A stretch of 64,000 bases of DNA from positions 45,927 to 109,926 of the forward strand of contig NW_003546322.1 in NCBI RefSeq assembly GCF_000090795.2. Direction: 5' to 3'. The notes under the pieces were generated by a model that searched no databases, was not told the DNA's origin, and saw only the letters and a program-made list of their open reading frames with translations. Origin of the DNA: Amphimedon queenslandica. Its lineage: Eukaryota; Porifera; Demospongiae; Haplosclerida; Niphatidae. This document shows, one piece after another, positions 43,985 to 55,599 of this stretch; the first letter of the stretch is position 1; each line of letters starts with the position of its first letter. Both the position numbers and the translations under genes were made by a program.

Positions 43985-44942
43985 ACGGTCCCTTTTAATG
44001 GTTCTCCAAAGCCTGAACAACTCCTTTGTCTGAGCTGAACTTCGTTAGATATTGTGACCTTAAGTATTCAGGCGATTGTTCTTCCTGGCTGAGATATGGT
44101 TGAGGAAGCAAGCCTTGGTTTAGGCTACTGGTTTTTAACATTCGTACCTCTTCATTGGCTAGATCTCTAAGCCTCTGCCATTCATCTGGCTGAGATTAAT
44201 TTTTTGTATTGTATATCTTGATGCCATATACCTCTTGTGCTGCTTTATTTAAGGCTTGAGGGCTTCAGAATTCTATCTCTGTATTTTAGCCGAAAATCTG
44301 TCAACATTCTGTTTTCTGCCTGGGTAGCACACTGCAATACTTCTCTAGAGTAAATCAGATACTCAATTATTACTTGTAGTATACAAAATATAGTTTAAAA
44401 GCCAATGACTCTTCCAAACACAGTCATGTCCCGCCAGAACCTGATCTGGAATGGAGTACTTCTGTTTATAACTGCTAGAATTTTGATATCTTCAGAGGCT
44501 GGTGGATTGCGCAGCTCTTTAGCCTTATGATGGATGATCTTTAGCTCATTGGCCTAATAATGGTAAATCTTTAGAGGCAGCGGCAATTCTGGCAGTTTGC
44601 TAGCAGAATCATTTTATGCCAACATCAGTGGTGCCTGTAACTCATCTGAGAAAGGAGTTGTGGGGGGAACAATTGGCACGGAAATTGAATATGATTAGGA
44701 TGGGATGGAAAAAATCAACACCTTTGCTGAGATGCTGCTACTCCAGCAAAGGCAGAACGTCGTTGAGGGTTACTAAACCGTATCATTGATTTTGCTGATT
44801 TTATCATAGCTCCAATTTGGTCATATCCTTCAAGATTTCTGCAGGCTCTGCAAACAGGCTTATTGAAGTGAAATTTGATTATTCAGGGTGGTTCTGGCAT
44901 TTTGCAGAGGAAGCATTTGGTGTACTCAGCTGCAGTCTGCAT
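43985..44942 (-). pseudogene. IRF2BP: IRF2BP-like zinc-finger transcriptional co-regulator, copy 2, broken
   Basis: From ATG at 44942 the minus strand reads MQTAAEYTKCFLCKMPEPP, then a TGA exactly where the family has the invariant Trp (44883-44885), then IIKFHFNKPVCRACRNLEGY and MIKSAKSM. Both Cys pairs of the zinc finger are kept (C-x2-C, CRAC). After a ~230-bp divergent linker, 44560-44390 gives KAKELRNPPASEDIKIL and STPFQIRFWRDMTVFGRV, the family's central motif. Around 44260-44030 come QEVYGIKIYNTKN, DEWQRLRDLANEEVRML and GLLPQPYLSQEE. Copy 2 is closer to the family in its zinc finger and in its PQPYL motif than copy 1. It has several stops, and no C-terminal RING was found between 43985 and the neighbouring PP2C exon. 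Confidence 0.75.
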
Positions 44943-45412
44943 AGCCAAACTGGGAATTGGGATAATGAGAGAAATGAAGCCTATAGCTGCCAAAAGAAGC
45001 TATAGCATAGCCACTTTAGGCAGCAGGTCCCACTACCTCCAGAAGCAGGATTGGAACTATTGCAGTAGAAGACAAGAAGTGGAAGACTAGAAGTGACACT
45101 TGCAATTTCATTTATTTAGCTTTAAATAAACTGTTTTGCAGGTAGGCAGAGCTTATGCCAGTGTCGTCATCATAATTCATCATTTTTACTATGAATATTA
45201 TTATAAAAAGAGGGAAAACCAATAAACAATGAAAAACAAAAATAATAACAAAAAGAAACTGAAAAGTAGAATAAAAAACAAAATAAAGTTATATGTTATT
45301 ATTATGAAATAGATGAGAGAAGCCGTTTAAATACAACAAATCTAAACAAGTGACAAAACAAGAACTAACTCGAAATCAGTAAAAAACACTCTAAGTTGTT
45401 TCAGTGAAGACT
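44943..45412. other. 5' flank of IRF2BP-like copy 2
   Basis: No exon is recognised. A-rich runs occur at 45225-45290. A promoter would be expected here for the minus-strand gene, but no distinctive element is visible. Confidence 0.35.
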
Positions 45413-45657
45413 CTACAACAGACGGGAGGGGAGCTCTATGTGTGGCCTACATTGTGTTCCCACAATGCAATGGAGAGCTATTGGAACAATTGCCAGGAAG
45501 TTCCTCCCATGTCCCAACCTATCCGTTGACTCTGAAAACGAAATGACAGAAGCAACTGAGAAGCTCCAGCCTTCAAGGACTACTACAACAAATGGGAAGA
45601 AACCTATACAATAAAGAACAATAAAGCAGACATGGGGCGAAGCAATGTGAAATGTAC

Positions 45658-46560
45658 TTAAACACAGGCACTTAAATGTATTAGAAGTAACCAAGCACAG
45701 TAAGGCAGCATAAAAGGTTTCATAATGTCAAGGCTACCACAATTAAGATGGTGACTACCACTGGGTAGTTCATCAAATTCTTTGTGGTCACGGACTTTTA
45801 ATTGCCTCAGAATCACTAGCGATGTTGTTTGTCCATCTATTGGTAGTGAATGATGGATGTACTTTTTAAGGAGAGAATGCATAGCAAAACCACTAAATCT
45901 ATATAAATTGACATTACTCTCATGTAACGTAGTAGCAGCAACTAGAGGATCATCGTTGGTAATACAGCTTGAAAAATTTGTTTCATAGTCTCTTACTTTT
46001 TTGTCAATATAATTATAAATACTATAAGCTATAGTAGAATCAATTATTCTTCGTTCTTGACTTCCAAATAGAGAACAGATCAGAGGCAGAGCTATCAGCA
46101 GCAACACTGCCAGCTGGTTTGGTAAAATACTCCTCTATATGATCCACCAAAGTTGTTGAAACTGGGTGGCGAGTTTTTTAGTCCTATAATCTTTGAGTAA
46201 GTCCATGTTCCTCCTTGTCATAACATCAATATAGCTGTTTAAAAGTTTTCTCATTTCAGATTTGGTGAGTTCCTCTACCAATTCTCGACGTGCTCGGTTC
46301 CATTTCTGCTATCTGCTCTCTTGAAGCAATTGTAAACAACGATCTAAAATATCACTGGCTTTCTTCATCTAAATATTGTATCACACATTTCCCTTTCTTT
46401 GCTGAAAAGGTCGCTACCTTATTCTTCTTGGGTGGCATAGTGCTGTACACAATGTGCCATGCTTGCTTTAAACATTTCTGGCAGTTCTTGGTGTGTCTAT
46501 TAAAAGTATCATTAAAAATAGTGTATCTGCTAGAGAGACATTGATGTCAAAAAGCCAATT
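45658..46560 (-). pseudogene. Broken multicopy gene of unknown function
   Basis: Minus-strand coding sense appears in pieces. About 46260-46140 has RRNMDLLKDYRTKKLATQFQ. 46107-45658 is open for 149 codons, with ERRIIDSTIAYSIYNYIDKK, NLYRFSGFAMHSLLKKYIHH and a ILRQLKVRDHKEFDELP...GSLDIMKPF pattern. The [LV]YR.SGFA.HS..K block followed by a Leu/Lys region and G.[LM]..P..PF recurs, from memory, in sponge and cnidarian hypothetical proteins that appear in many copies. I cannot assign a function. Stops near 46110-46140 and frame changes upstream suggest a dead copy. Confidence 0.45.
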
Positions 46561-49500
46561 ATTGTGTGGGTGTTTTGCACTCCTACTCTTCTTTCCCCAC
46601 CCTTCAAGAAAATGGAATCCTACTAAAATACATTTGTATATGCATAGCTCAGCATGCAGGCGCAATGCTGAATTTAAAAAAGAGGCTTTCAATTTTACCC
46701 ACATTACATGGTTAAGTGGACAAATAATCATATCTATGTGAGGGTAGAAGAACGACAAGAAATGAACAAATAATAATGAACAGTGAAACTATTTAAAAAT
46801 TTTTTTTGCAGAATAAATAAACAAAAGGCCAGTTGGTTTTTACAACAGTTCTAACAACCAATATAAAAATTAATTGTATAATAAAGGAGTTACATCTATG
46901 GCAACTATGCAAAACCCTAAGATATTTCTGTAGCCTATGATATTATTTGCAATTACTGGTACCTCAACTTTACTACAGCAAGAATACTTATGTTATAGAC
47001 ATATTTATTGTAACTATGCAGTTACAATGGAAAATGACTTGAAACAGGACCACTTTTTGCCACTAATGTACTGTGGCCAATACTAATAGATAAGTTTCCT
47101 TATAGTATTGCTACATTCAGCTGTAGTAGACTGACAATCAAAAGTACCAAAACTGCAAACTGACTTAGCAAGTGAGATTTCCAGAGCATTTAAAATATTT
47201 TTCATAGCTGTTAAGTAACCTTGACATTTGTGTAAGTACCCAGTAGTTTGTTTTGATGGTTGGTACTAGTAGCTGGAGTCATCTGCAGCCTAGATACCCG
47301 CGTGATGAAGTGATAATTAGAGCAACTATAACATTTGCTTCATTATATTTTTCTCTTTTTGCACTTTTCATTTTATTCGTGGCCTTTCGAAATCTATTTT
47401 ACCTGCAAAATTGAGATCATTCCTTTCTCCAAGTTTTTATTCAACTTGGCAGTTATAGGTAGTGATTTTACATCTTATGGGTCGAGCTTTTTGTGTTAAA
47501 GATTTTGATACCCATCAAAAAGAATTGTATTATGTTAAGGAAACATTTTTTCTGTTTGTACATACTGCACTTGTAGCATATTCAAGTACTATTTAATGAC
47601 TCTGATTCCAAAGATTCTGGCCATTCCAAAATTGTATTAAATGACATATCACACAAAGAGAAAAAAGCTACATATGATTAAAGAAAAAAAGCGTTATTAC
47701 TGCCCTTCTCCGCAAAAGATTCTAAATAGGAAGGTAACATTAAATGTCGCCTAGTGAATGAAATGTAAGGCCTTTGCTACATAACCAGATGGTACTAATC
47801 AGATGACACAGGCACTGATACAAAGGTTGCATTACACAAGTGGATTAGATGCGTGGTGGACATATGCAAAAGTGGCAGCCATTATACAAGTCAGTCCATG
47901 CAAGTTAATTTTGAAGTCCAAAAAGGCCTGCCCAGGTCTTCCTGACTGTATTATTGTGGTTCATTAAAATGGAAAATATAAGAAAAGATACCAAAAATGC
48001 TTGTCAACGAGAAGCACATTGTCTACTCAATGCCAAAAGGACAAGTACACACATTGTAAGGTTTAGAGGAGAGACAAAAATAGAAAAGACTCATTATAAA
48101 TTGTGCAGCAACTGAAGTTGAGTTGTTACACCTATGGCACTACATAAGGATCACTTTTATTGTTACACATACATGTAACTACTAGTTACAGTGCAAAATT
48201 TGAAGCAGGATTCATTAACCACATATGTACTTCGGCCATTACTGTCTATTGTTACATGTACATCAGGATATTGCCTAAAGACGAGGTAGAGTGACAATGA
48301 AAAGTACCAAACCAATATTATAATATTAAATTTATTGAATTTTCAATACATAGCTGTTCATAAAATTTTTTATCAATTTTCATAGTGAAACATTTTTATT
48401 AATTTGAAAAAAGTGTAAGTCCCTTTAATCTCATTTACTCACTACCTGGCTCTCTCACTTGTCCAAATGCCTACCTAATTATTCAAGTAACCTTGCCAGG
48501 GGTGTAAGGCTGCTATGTGAAAGGCCATAAAAGTAATGCTCATGTACAGTATGTAGAAACACAAATAAGTTTTTTAATGCAACAAAATTCCTTTTGATAA
48601 TTAAAAGGGCCTGCCAAAGTTTCCTGACTGTATTTTATGGCTCATTACTCAATTTGCCTTAATAGATAAAGAAAAACAAAAGTACATTAAGATACAAAAG
48701 TTATCATCCTTAACCCTGAAATACATATATGCAAATGGCTCAACAGGCACACTGATCAATGCCAATAAAAGATATTCAATTTTATCCATTTTGTAAAACA
48801 AAAAAATTATTAATTGCAACGTGAGGGCAGAAAAAATAAATTATTAATAGTTTAACTGTTTAAAATAATAGTAATTGAAATCACTTACTAAAAATTATCC
48901 ATGGTTTGTTTTGGCAACACTTCTAAGAACTACTACAAATAGTAACTGTATCAAAAACAAGTTACAACAATGGGAAGTATGCAAGTACCAACAACATAAT
49001 TTTTGTACACAAGTAACTACTGTGAACATGCAGTTACATTGCAAAACAAATAGAAGCAAAGTAATTTTAAGGCTTATTGGCCATTACTGATTATGCAGCT
49101 GAGCTGTTCATGCAACCACTTTGTAAATATATTTTATCTAGTAAAAGGTTGATTCAATTAATGATTTCATAGTAATCGTTAGCACAAAAACTTTGACCGA
49201 AAATATGTAAGTGACTATGAATCATTAAGTTTAACAAGAGGTCAAGAAACAGAACAATCTTGATTTAGTGCTCGATCCAAAAATTATGATTTATACATTC
49301 ATGGACAAAGTATATGCTAAAAAGTCTAGATCCATTTATACTCACCACAATTGTAAAGTTACCAAAAGGAAGTTATGCAATGAACCTACTGTTGTAGTAG
49401 CTATTGATGGAATCTGGAAGCTTTGGAGTCCGTGTACCAGTCATCAAAGCAAACTATAGCATTCCCCTGCCATGCCTAAATTGCAGCATTTAATGACTTT

Positions 49501-50754
49501 ATGACAAAAAATCACATGTGAAAAAAATTTCATTAATGCCTTTGTCAGTGGAAGATAGTGAAGGTTGGTAAATAGGAAGTAGTATTAAAATGTAACCTAG
49601 TCTTGATGGTACAGATGAGGTTGAAAGAACAAGTATGTGTAACAAAGACACTGGTAGAAAAGGTTACCTTCCAGATGAAAGGTGGAGAACACATTTCAAT
49701 GTGGCAGCCATTGATTCATTTTCATTTATTTCTTAAGTTTTACTGGTCAGAAGGATCTGCCCAAGTGTTACTGAATGTATTGATGTGACTCACTACACGA
49801 AAAAATAAAGTTGGTCATCAGCTTGTATCTGTAATACATTTGCATTCACAAGGACATACTCTGCTCAAAGCCAAATAACAATTTCACTGCAGAGTGCCTA
49901 AGGTCAGTTGTTAGGCACTTTTTAAACATTTTTCTTATTACAATTTTTTCAAAGTAAGTTATTAGTTGTGGAAATGTTAAAGTCCTTTGAATGTCAGTCA
50001 CTCTCTACCTGCTTCTTCTAGTTGTCCAGTTACCACTTCTGGTTGTCCAAGTACATTGTATCTCTGCAGGTTGTCCAAATACAACTGTTAGTCATCAACG
50101 TACCTTTACTAGTTCTGTTTTCTTTCAAAAAATATTCTTGAAATGTATAACAGATATAATAAAAACGTCACAGATATTTAAGTTTAGGGGATATTTATGG
50201 GCCTGGTGGAAAGGCTGTCATGCTCATTCAATGCAGTCGTTCATAAAGTAAAACTCATGTACATCATATTCCTGCAAAAGCAGTAAGTACTGAAGGTTGA
50301 CAATTCAATCTTGCCTCAGAAAAAATAGGCACAAATTCAGATTGATTGGAGTCCTGAATAATAATACTAGTACTAACAGTTCTTTCATACCATACCTCTC
50401 AAGGAGCTTTAAATGGTGAATCTTTTCAAATGGAAGAAGCCTACAGTATACATACCTTTTCTCTTAAATATGGAAAAGGCAAAGCAGTAGTCACATTTAA
50501 GATCAACAGTGCTTTCTAACGTTACTGTGTCACGTTTCAGTCCTTCTATATCAAAGAATTATAAGTAACAGTACATGTGCAGGAACTACAAACAGAAAAA
50601 CACTTCATTTCTTAATACAACAAAATTCCTGTTGAGGGAGGAGCAGATATATCCTTAGCACAAAAACCTTAACCAAGTTAAAAAACTAAGGGAAAGGAAC
50701 TATTTTGATTTTGTGTTTGATCAAAAGATTAGGATTCTTACATAGGTGAAGGAA

Positions 50755-51742
50755 CCCTTTCACTGTCAGGGTTAAAAATAGTTAAATCATCCCGTGGTCA
50801 GATGTTTCATTCAATGAAATAGCTGCAAGTGCAGTTGCTATTATCGGAACTGTACAAGCATACATAATAAGTTTATTTTAAAATGGGACGAAGGGACACT
50901 TGAAGTACCTTTTGTAATGCTAAGCTTTATAGTCCATGTTACTTTTAGTCAGAAAGGAGGAAAGTATTTTAAAACTTTTGTTATAAACATAAATAAACAA
51001 AAGAATTTGTAATTGTGGTAATACGTAGTAGAGCATGTTTGTACACATTGTCTTGCAAATAATTTGTAGCTTTCCATTCTTCAGAAGTCAAGAAACAAGG
51101 TTAGAAAAAGAGACTGCTAGAACAGCCTCAGACCACTCCCACCGACCAAAGTGCCAAAGAAAGGCTTCAAAATACAAAAACTTATACCATCTTGACTTCA
51201 AAATGTCTTTTGTAGGTTCTACTTCAGTTATCTAATAAGTTTAAAGCTTGTTCTGCAAAAAGCAAGCAAGATATGGGAGAAAATGCACCCTTCCTTTGAG
51301 TTGCTTCGAGACCACGCCCACTTCATTTCTCCATGGGTTTGTACAGGGGAAGAAATTTTGAACAGTCTTCTTTTTCTGGGGGCTTTATAAACCTTATAGC
51401 TACCTGTAATAGCTTTTTGGACTTCTCAGACGTCATGGAGAAAAGATGTGCTGGCTATTGTTCGAGAACATCAAATGTGCATGAGATAGCAGGCCTTTTT
51501 GCAGTATAAATGACGACGATCGTTTCTTCGTCTGTAACACAGCAAAACAACTTGCTACCAGTTTATAACTTGAAACTAGAGAAAGAGAAAGTTTGATATA
51601 GCCAACAATACCTTTACCTTCTGCAGCAGATTATTTATAAATAGTTTTAAGCAGCTGTAGGACTCTTGACGCATTAATGCATTACTGACACTTTCAAAGA
51701 CACACCCCCAGACGCATTAATGTGTTATTGACCGTGAAAGGG
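50755..51742. mobile_element. piggyBac-like non-autonomous element
   Basis: The left end CCCTTTCACTGTCAGGG (50755) and the right end TGACCGTGAAAGGG (to 51742) are inverted copies over about 14 bases with one mismatch. The right flank is TTAA (51743-51746), the piggyBac target. The left flank is GGAA (50751-50754), which would need two substitutions. CGCATTAATGC motifs occur twice near the right end (about 51669 and 51710). The 988-bp interior has no transposase; a 66-codon frame at 51035 has no family features. It sits inside a tandem unit whose other copies lack it. Confidence 0.65.
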
Positions 51743-51962
51743 TTAAGCAGCTTTTATAGTTAGTTGCAGATCACCAGACGATAATGATTGTATTGCTTTG
51801 TTGTCCAATAGGTAAGAGCCATCTAAGTTTAGTCCATAATTGGGTCATGCCTAAATTTCAGCATTGAATGACATCACATGACAATGAACATATGACATAC
51901 ATGTACAAGGTAAAGAAATAAATACGTCATTACTACTTCATTTTTAGTACCAGGTTAATAAT

Positions 51963-52303
51963 CAGAGGCGTATTTAGGGGGGGGCTGAGGGGGCTTGAGC
52001 ACCCCCCTCAGGGCTGGGCTCAGAAAAAATTACTGAAGTCCTGGACTCTTGCATCACTACCAAGCCTCTTAACAAAGTTATCTAGCCCCCTTATCATGAT
52101 TTCAGCAGTTTCCAGTGCTTTAAGGAGCAATCAGAAGTACCAGTAACATAGCAGTATGCTTGAAATGATCTTGGCCCCACCCGTAATTGACGAAAATGCA
52201 GGAAAAGGCCGTTTTACCGCCGTAAAAATGGGTGTGGCCAAAATCGCGGCGCGCTTCGCGCGCCCTCAGCACCCCTCTTCCCCAAATCCTAGATACGCCC
52301 CTG
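51963..52303. mobile_element. hAT-type MITE
   Basis: The ends CAGAGGCGTATTTAGG (51963) and CCTAGATACGCCCCTG (to 52303) are inverted with two differences and have the CAGRGGCG start typical of hAT elements. The flanking octamers TTAATAAT and ATAATTAC agree at only five of eight positions, so the target duplication is degraded or misplaced. The interior shares GTGGCCAAAATCGCGGC and CGCTTCGCGCGCC with the element at 23721-24091 (inverted). Confidence 0.75.
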
Positions 52304-52367
52304 ATAATTACTAGGAGTTTTGAATGTAATGTGTTTGGTATTATTCTTAATGATACAGATAAGGATG

Positions 52368-52415
52368 AATAAACAAGAGTGTGTAATAAAGAATAAACAA
52401 GAGCGTGTAATAAAG
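52368..52415. repeat. Two exact-length 24-bp tandem units
   Basis: AATAAACAAGAG(T/C)GTGTAATAAAG is repeated twice with one difference. It lies just right of the hAT MITE, inside the last tandem unit. The equivalent unit near 49630 has a single copy, so this is a local duplication. Confidence 0.9.
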
Positions 52416-52807
52416 ACACTGGTAGAAAGGTTACATTGCAGAAGTGGACAAGAGGAGTGGTGGAGGACAGTTTTCAATTTGGCAGCCGTTATACAAGTCC
52501 ATCCAAGTTCATTTTAGTAATTTTTTGAACTAGACAGGTCAAAAGGATATGCCGAAGTGTTTGTGACCGTACTGTGTTTGCAATTGGGTAAACAAATGGA
52601 AACAATACAAAAAGTTACTCGTTAGCCTTCACCCCAAACATTTGCATTGCTTAGCTTGCACAAGACCATACTTCCTTAATGTTAATAGTATTTTCACTTT
52701 ACAAAAAGTTTATGCCATAGATAAGAAAACTTAATAATTATTGTTGCTATAAGAGGGCAGAATAACAAAAAATCAAAAAAATATAACTCGGTAACTGTTT
52801 ATGATTA

Positions 52808-53131
52808 CCGTAATTCCTCTAAATATTCGATGCTCTAAATTTGAAAATTAATAAATATTTCAAAATTTCTACCATAATTCATTCTAAAAATTTGATTTTA
52901 ATATTATTGTTTCATGTGGTTCTAATTTCATCAGTTACTTAAGTTCAGTATCAGGGAAGGATACTCTGAATAGCCAGGTTAGTATACAGCTGGTTTCGTG
53001 CATTTATAGATCCCTCCAAATTTGAAAAAATAATTTATTTCAGAGCTTCATAGCTACTCTCCCACTAAAAATTCCTTTTTAAAAATTAAAAATACAAAAC
53101 TTGATGTGAAAAATTTTAAAAGGAAATACGG
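52808..53131. mobile_element. TA-inserted MITE with CCGTA(A/T)TTCC ends
   Basis: The left end CCGTAATTCCTCTAAATATT (52808) and the right end ...TTTTAAAAGGAAATACGG (53131) are imperfect inverted copies, flanked by TA at 52806-52807 and 53132-53133. The interior is AT-rich and non-coding, with internal inverted A/T stretches. Confidence 0.75.
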
Positions 53132-53250
53132 TATAACAATTACAATAAATGTAGTTGTGTGTTTTTTAATAAAGAAACCAATAGGCTAGTTGGTACTTCA
53201 AATACTTATAAAACCTCTGCCAGTAGTAACAAGTAAATTAAAAAAAGTCT

Positions 53251-53878
53251 ATTACATAAGAAAAAGTAGGGTTGTCAAAAAATAAAAGAAACTAGGGGGT
53301 TGAGTTCAACCACGATAATAATAATAGTTCAATTAATAATAATAAATGTTAATTAATAAAAAATAATAAGTCATAAAAAGAGTACGAAATTTCAAACCCT
53401 ACTTTGCAGAATTTTATGAAGGAGTATTGTTTCCTTTGAAATGACAGAATTTAATGAAACAATGATAAGCAAAATGCTTAGTTTCAGCCTACACAACTGT
53501 GGTGAGTCCAATTAAAATTCTTATACATTAGTATTGTAATTTTTAGATATTGTACTGAATCACAAACATTATAGAATGCAATAGCCAAATAATTATCTAT
53601 ATTTAGATGTTTTAATTGTTATGACAGTAATTTATTCAATCAATACCAGCTGAAAAGTTTAATTTATATTTAACATGATAATTAATTTACATCATAGAAA
53701 TGCAGTAGAGCAATCAATAGGTACAAAGGCAATCTTGCATTAAAAGTCTAATTCTTCCTATTATCATTTACTGCAAAGTAGGGTTTGAAATTATTAATTA
53801 AACTATGAATTATTATTATGGTTGAACTTAACCCCCTTGTTTTTTATTTTTTGACAATCCTACTCTTTCTTATTTAAT
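53251..53878. mobile_element. Foldback MITE with ~60-bp and longer discontinuous arms
   Basis: The outer arms ATTACATAAGAAAAAGTAGG (53251) and the inverse ...ACTCTTTCTTATTTAAT (53878) continue through TTGTCAAAAAATAAAA and AGGGGGTTGAGTTCAACC. An inner inverted pair, AAATTTCAAACCCTACTTTGCAG (about 53389) and CTGCAAAGTAGGGTTTGAAAT (about 53771), lies inside. The centre (53430-53760) is unique AT-rich DNA with no gene. Confidence 0.82.
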
Positions 53879-54453
53879 ACAAATTTTTTATTTACTTGTT
53901 TCAATACTTTTTATTAAATTTTAATGATTATTAACAATTAAACGAAATTATTAAATTAATGACTATTGTTGTTACTGTTGATAAAAATTATAAATAATTT
54001 ATGACACTATTATTTTTTAATCATGGAATCATTAATTATATTCATAGCCTAGCTCATAATTATTCATCATTATTAATTACTTAATAATCCTTTATATTAA
54101 TAATTATAATTTTTGCCTTTGGTATCAGTTCATTGCTGGAAAAAAGAATTTCGAAATAAGAACTATAAGAAGACCTACCGCATTATAAAAACAGTTGTCA
54201 TACAATTATGTTTCTTTGAATTTTTGAATCATTAATTATATTAATAGCCTATAATAGCTCATAATTATTAATCTTTATTAAAAATTACTAATATCTATTT
54301 CCTGTTCTAAAACTATTCACCTTCAGTTGCCATTTCTCCACTGACACTCACATCTCAACTTTTTTCGCAGTTTCGCAACCTTTTTTTCTCAAAAAGCAGC
54401 AAGTCTGTTCATATAAAAACTTACATTATCTATCATATATTGTTTGGTAGTAT
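53879..54453. other. AT-rich spacer upstream of the proline-rich gene
   Basis: Extremely AT-rich, with a two-copy direct repeat around ATTAATTATATT(C/A)ATAGCCTA (about 54030 and 54231), each followed by an AGCTCATAATTATT motif. No gene is seen. Confidence 0.5.
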
Positions 54454-54870
54454 ATGGATTATGATGAGCCTCGTGGACACCAAGTAGCAGGAGGGCCTCC
54501 ACCACCACCTGGAGGCCCACCACCACAACCACCAGCTCTACCAGTAGCTGGAGGTGCACCACCTCCAGTAGCTAGAGATGGTGGGCCTCCACCACCACCA
54601 CCTCCCGAAGGCCCGCCACCACCACCACCAGCTCCACCAGTAGCTGGAGGTCCACCACCTCCAGTAGCTAGAGATGGAGGGCCTCCACAACTACCTCCGC
54701 AGGCCTGCTACAACCACCAGCTCTACCAGTAGCTGGACGTCCGCCACCTCCAGTAGCTGGAGATGGAGGGCCTCCACCACTACCTCCATTACACCCGCCA
54801 CCACCACCACCACCACCACCACCACTAGGCATGCCACATCCACCACCACCTCCAGCACTTCTATAAGCTG
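54454..54870 (+). pseudogene. Proline-rich repeat protein, frameshifted
   Basis: ATG at 54454 (MDYDEPRGHQ) opens into polyproline. Three units carry LPVAGG..PPPVARDGGPP, with the anchor CCAGTAGCTGGA at 54541, 54637 and 54726. The first spacing is 96 bases (32 codons). The second is 89, a loss of 7 that shifts the frame, so the first product stops after 92 residues while the Pro-rich sense continues in another frame to about 54866 (GDGGPPPLPPLHPP, then PPPPP..LGMPHP). Long Pro runs would bind SH3, WW or EVH1 domains (known), but no partner domain is visible. The gene resembles the 16.98-kb gene in its MD.DE start and RG-rich end. Confidence 0.55.
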
Positions 54871-54891
54871 GAGGCCTGCCACCTTCAGTGA

Positions 54892-55179
54892 TTGGTGGCC
54901 CACCAGTGCTCCCTCCTGAAGAACCCCCCTGCCCCAGGACTGCCTTTGCTGCAACAGTTAAGGCAGCACATAATTGCCCAGCTGAGGGTTGTTAACAGAC
55001 AAATAAGTTTTTACTATAATGTACTTACTAATATATTTATATTACATAATAGTGTGCCAATCTACCAAGGAGAGCTGGCAGGGGCAGAGGTACGGGCCAT
55101 AGGCCGAGGTCCCGAGGCACCTCAATCAAGAACTATAACTTTTACTAACTACATGTACTTGAAAAACTTGTCACTATAA
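54892..55179 (+). pseudogene. Downstream part of the proline-rich/RG-rich gene
   Basis: Coding sense seems to go on after the Pro-rich block: a Leu/Gln-rich stretch (LPLLQQLRQHIIAQLRVV, about 54945-54995), then, in another frame at about 55055-55140, an Arg/Gly-rich tail (NLPRRAGRGRGTGHRPRSRG). No clear GT/AG intron joins them. The RG-rich tail parallels the C-terminus of the gene at 16983-17525. Function unknown. Confidence 0.3.
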
Positions 55180-55599
55180 TATTAATGTTAAAAAATAATG
55201 AAACTGTCAATTAAAAATGCATCAGCATAAAGCCAAGGTGAAAATACATTAGCAATGCCGAGTGTTTAACAAGATATTCCCTTTAGTTTCTTTCAATATT
55301 TGTAGATAAAAAATTCATATTATTATAATGCATAATTTAAAAAAATTAAATCTTACCTAACAGTCATTATCATGGACATACTGAATACGTCACAAACATG
55401 TACAGTGCCGTCGTCTTTCCTAATCTACAAAAGTAAATATGAAATTTAGAAATCCAAAATTAAATTTTTAATACTAAGTATAAATCCAAGGATATTTAAG
55501 TAAAGGAAGAAAATGAAAGAAAATACATACCGTGGCCATAGTTAATGAGATAATCAATATTAATCATTAAAATAAATTATAGCCTTGGATCATGATCTA

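Larger units (their letters stand above)
46815..52620. repeat. Array of diverged ~0.7-1.5-kb tandem units (at least four)
   Basis: Shared anchors appear in the same order. Unit heads are at about 46820 (GGCCAGTTGGTTTTTAC), 48118 (TTGTTACACCTATGGCAC) and 48900 (GTTTTGGCAACACTTC). Unit tails are GGCCTGCCCAGGTCTTCCTG at 47926, GGCCTGCCAAAGTTTCCTG at 48608, GGATCTGCCCAAGTGTTACTG at 49752 and GGATATGCCGAAGTG at 52546. Each tail is preceded by a CACTGGTAGAAA...GGTTAC...GTGGCAGCC(A/G)TT stretch in most units. A further head at about 53165 (AGGCTAGTTGG) suggests a fifth. No reading frame is kept. The last complete unit has been lengthened by two later insertions (50755-51742 and 51963-52303). Confidence 0.7.

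Noticed and set aside
45400-45540. Weak similarity to 9935-9985 (minus sense, GAGCTC...GAGTCTT block)
   Set aside because: Only about 45 bases at roughly 65 percent agreement; too little to call a shared exon or repeat.
45413-45694. 93-codon minus-strand frame
   Set aside because: No domain features; it lies downstream of, and in a different frame from, the recognisable coding blocks.
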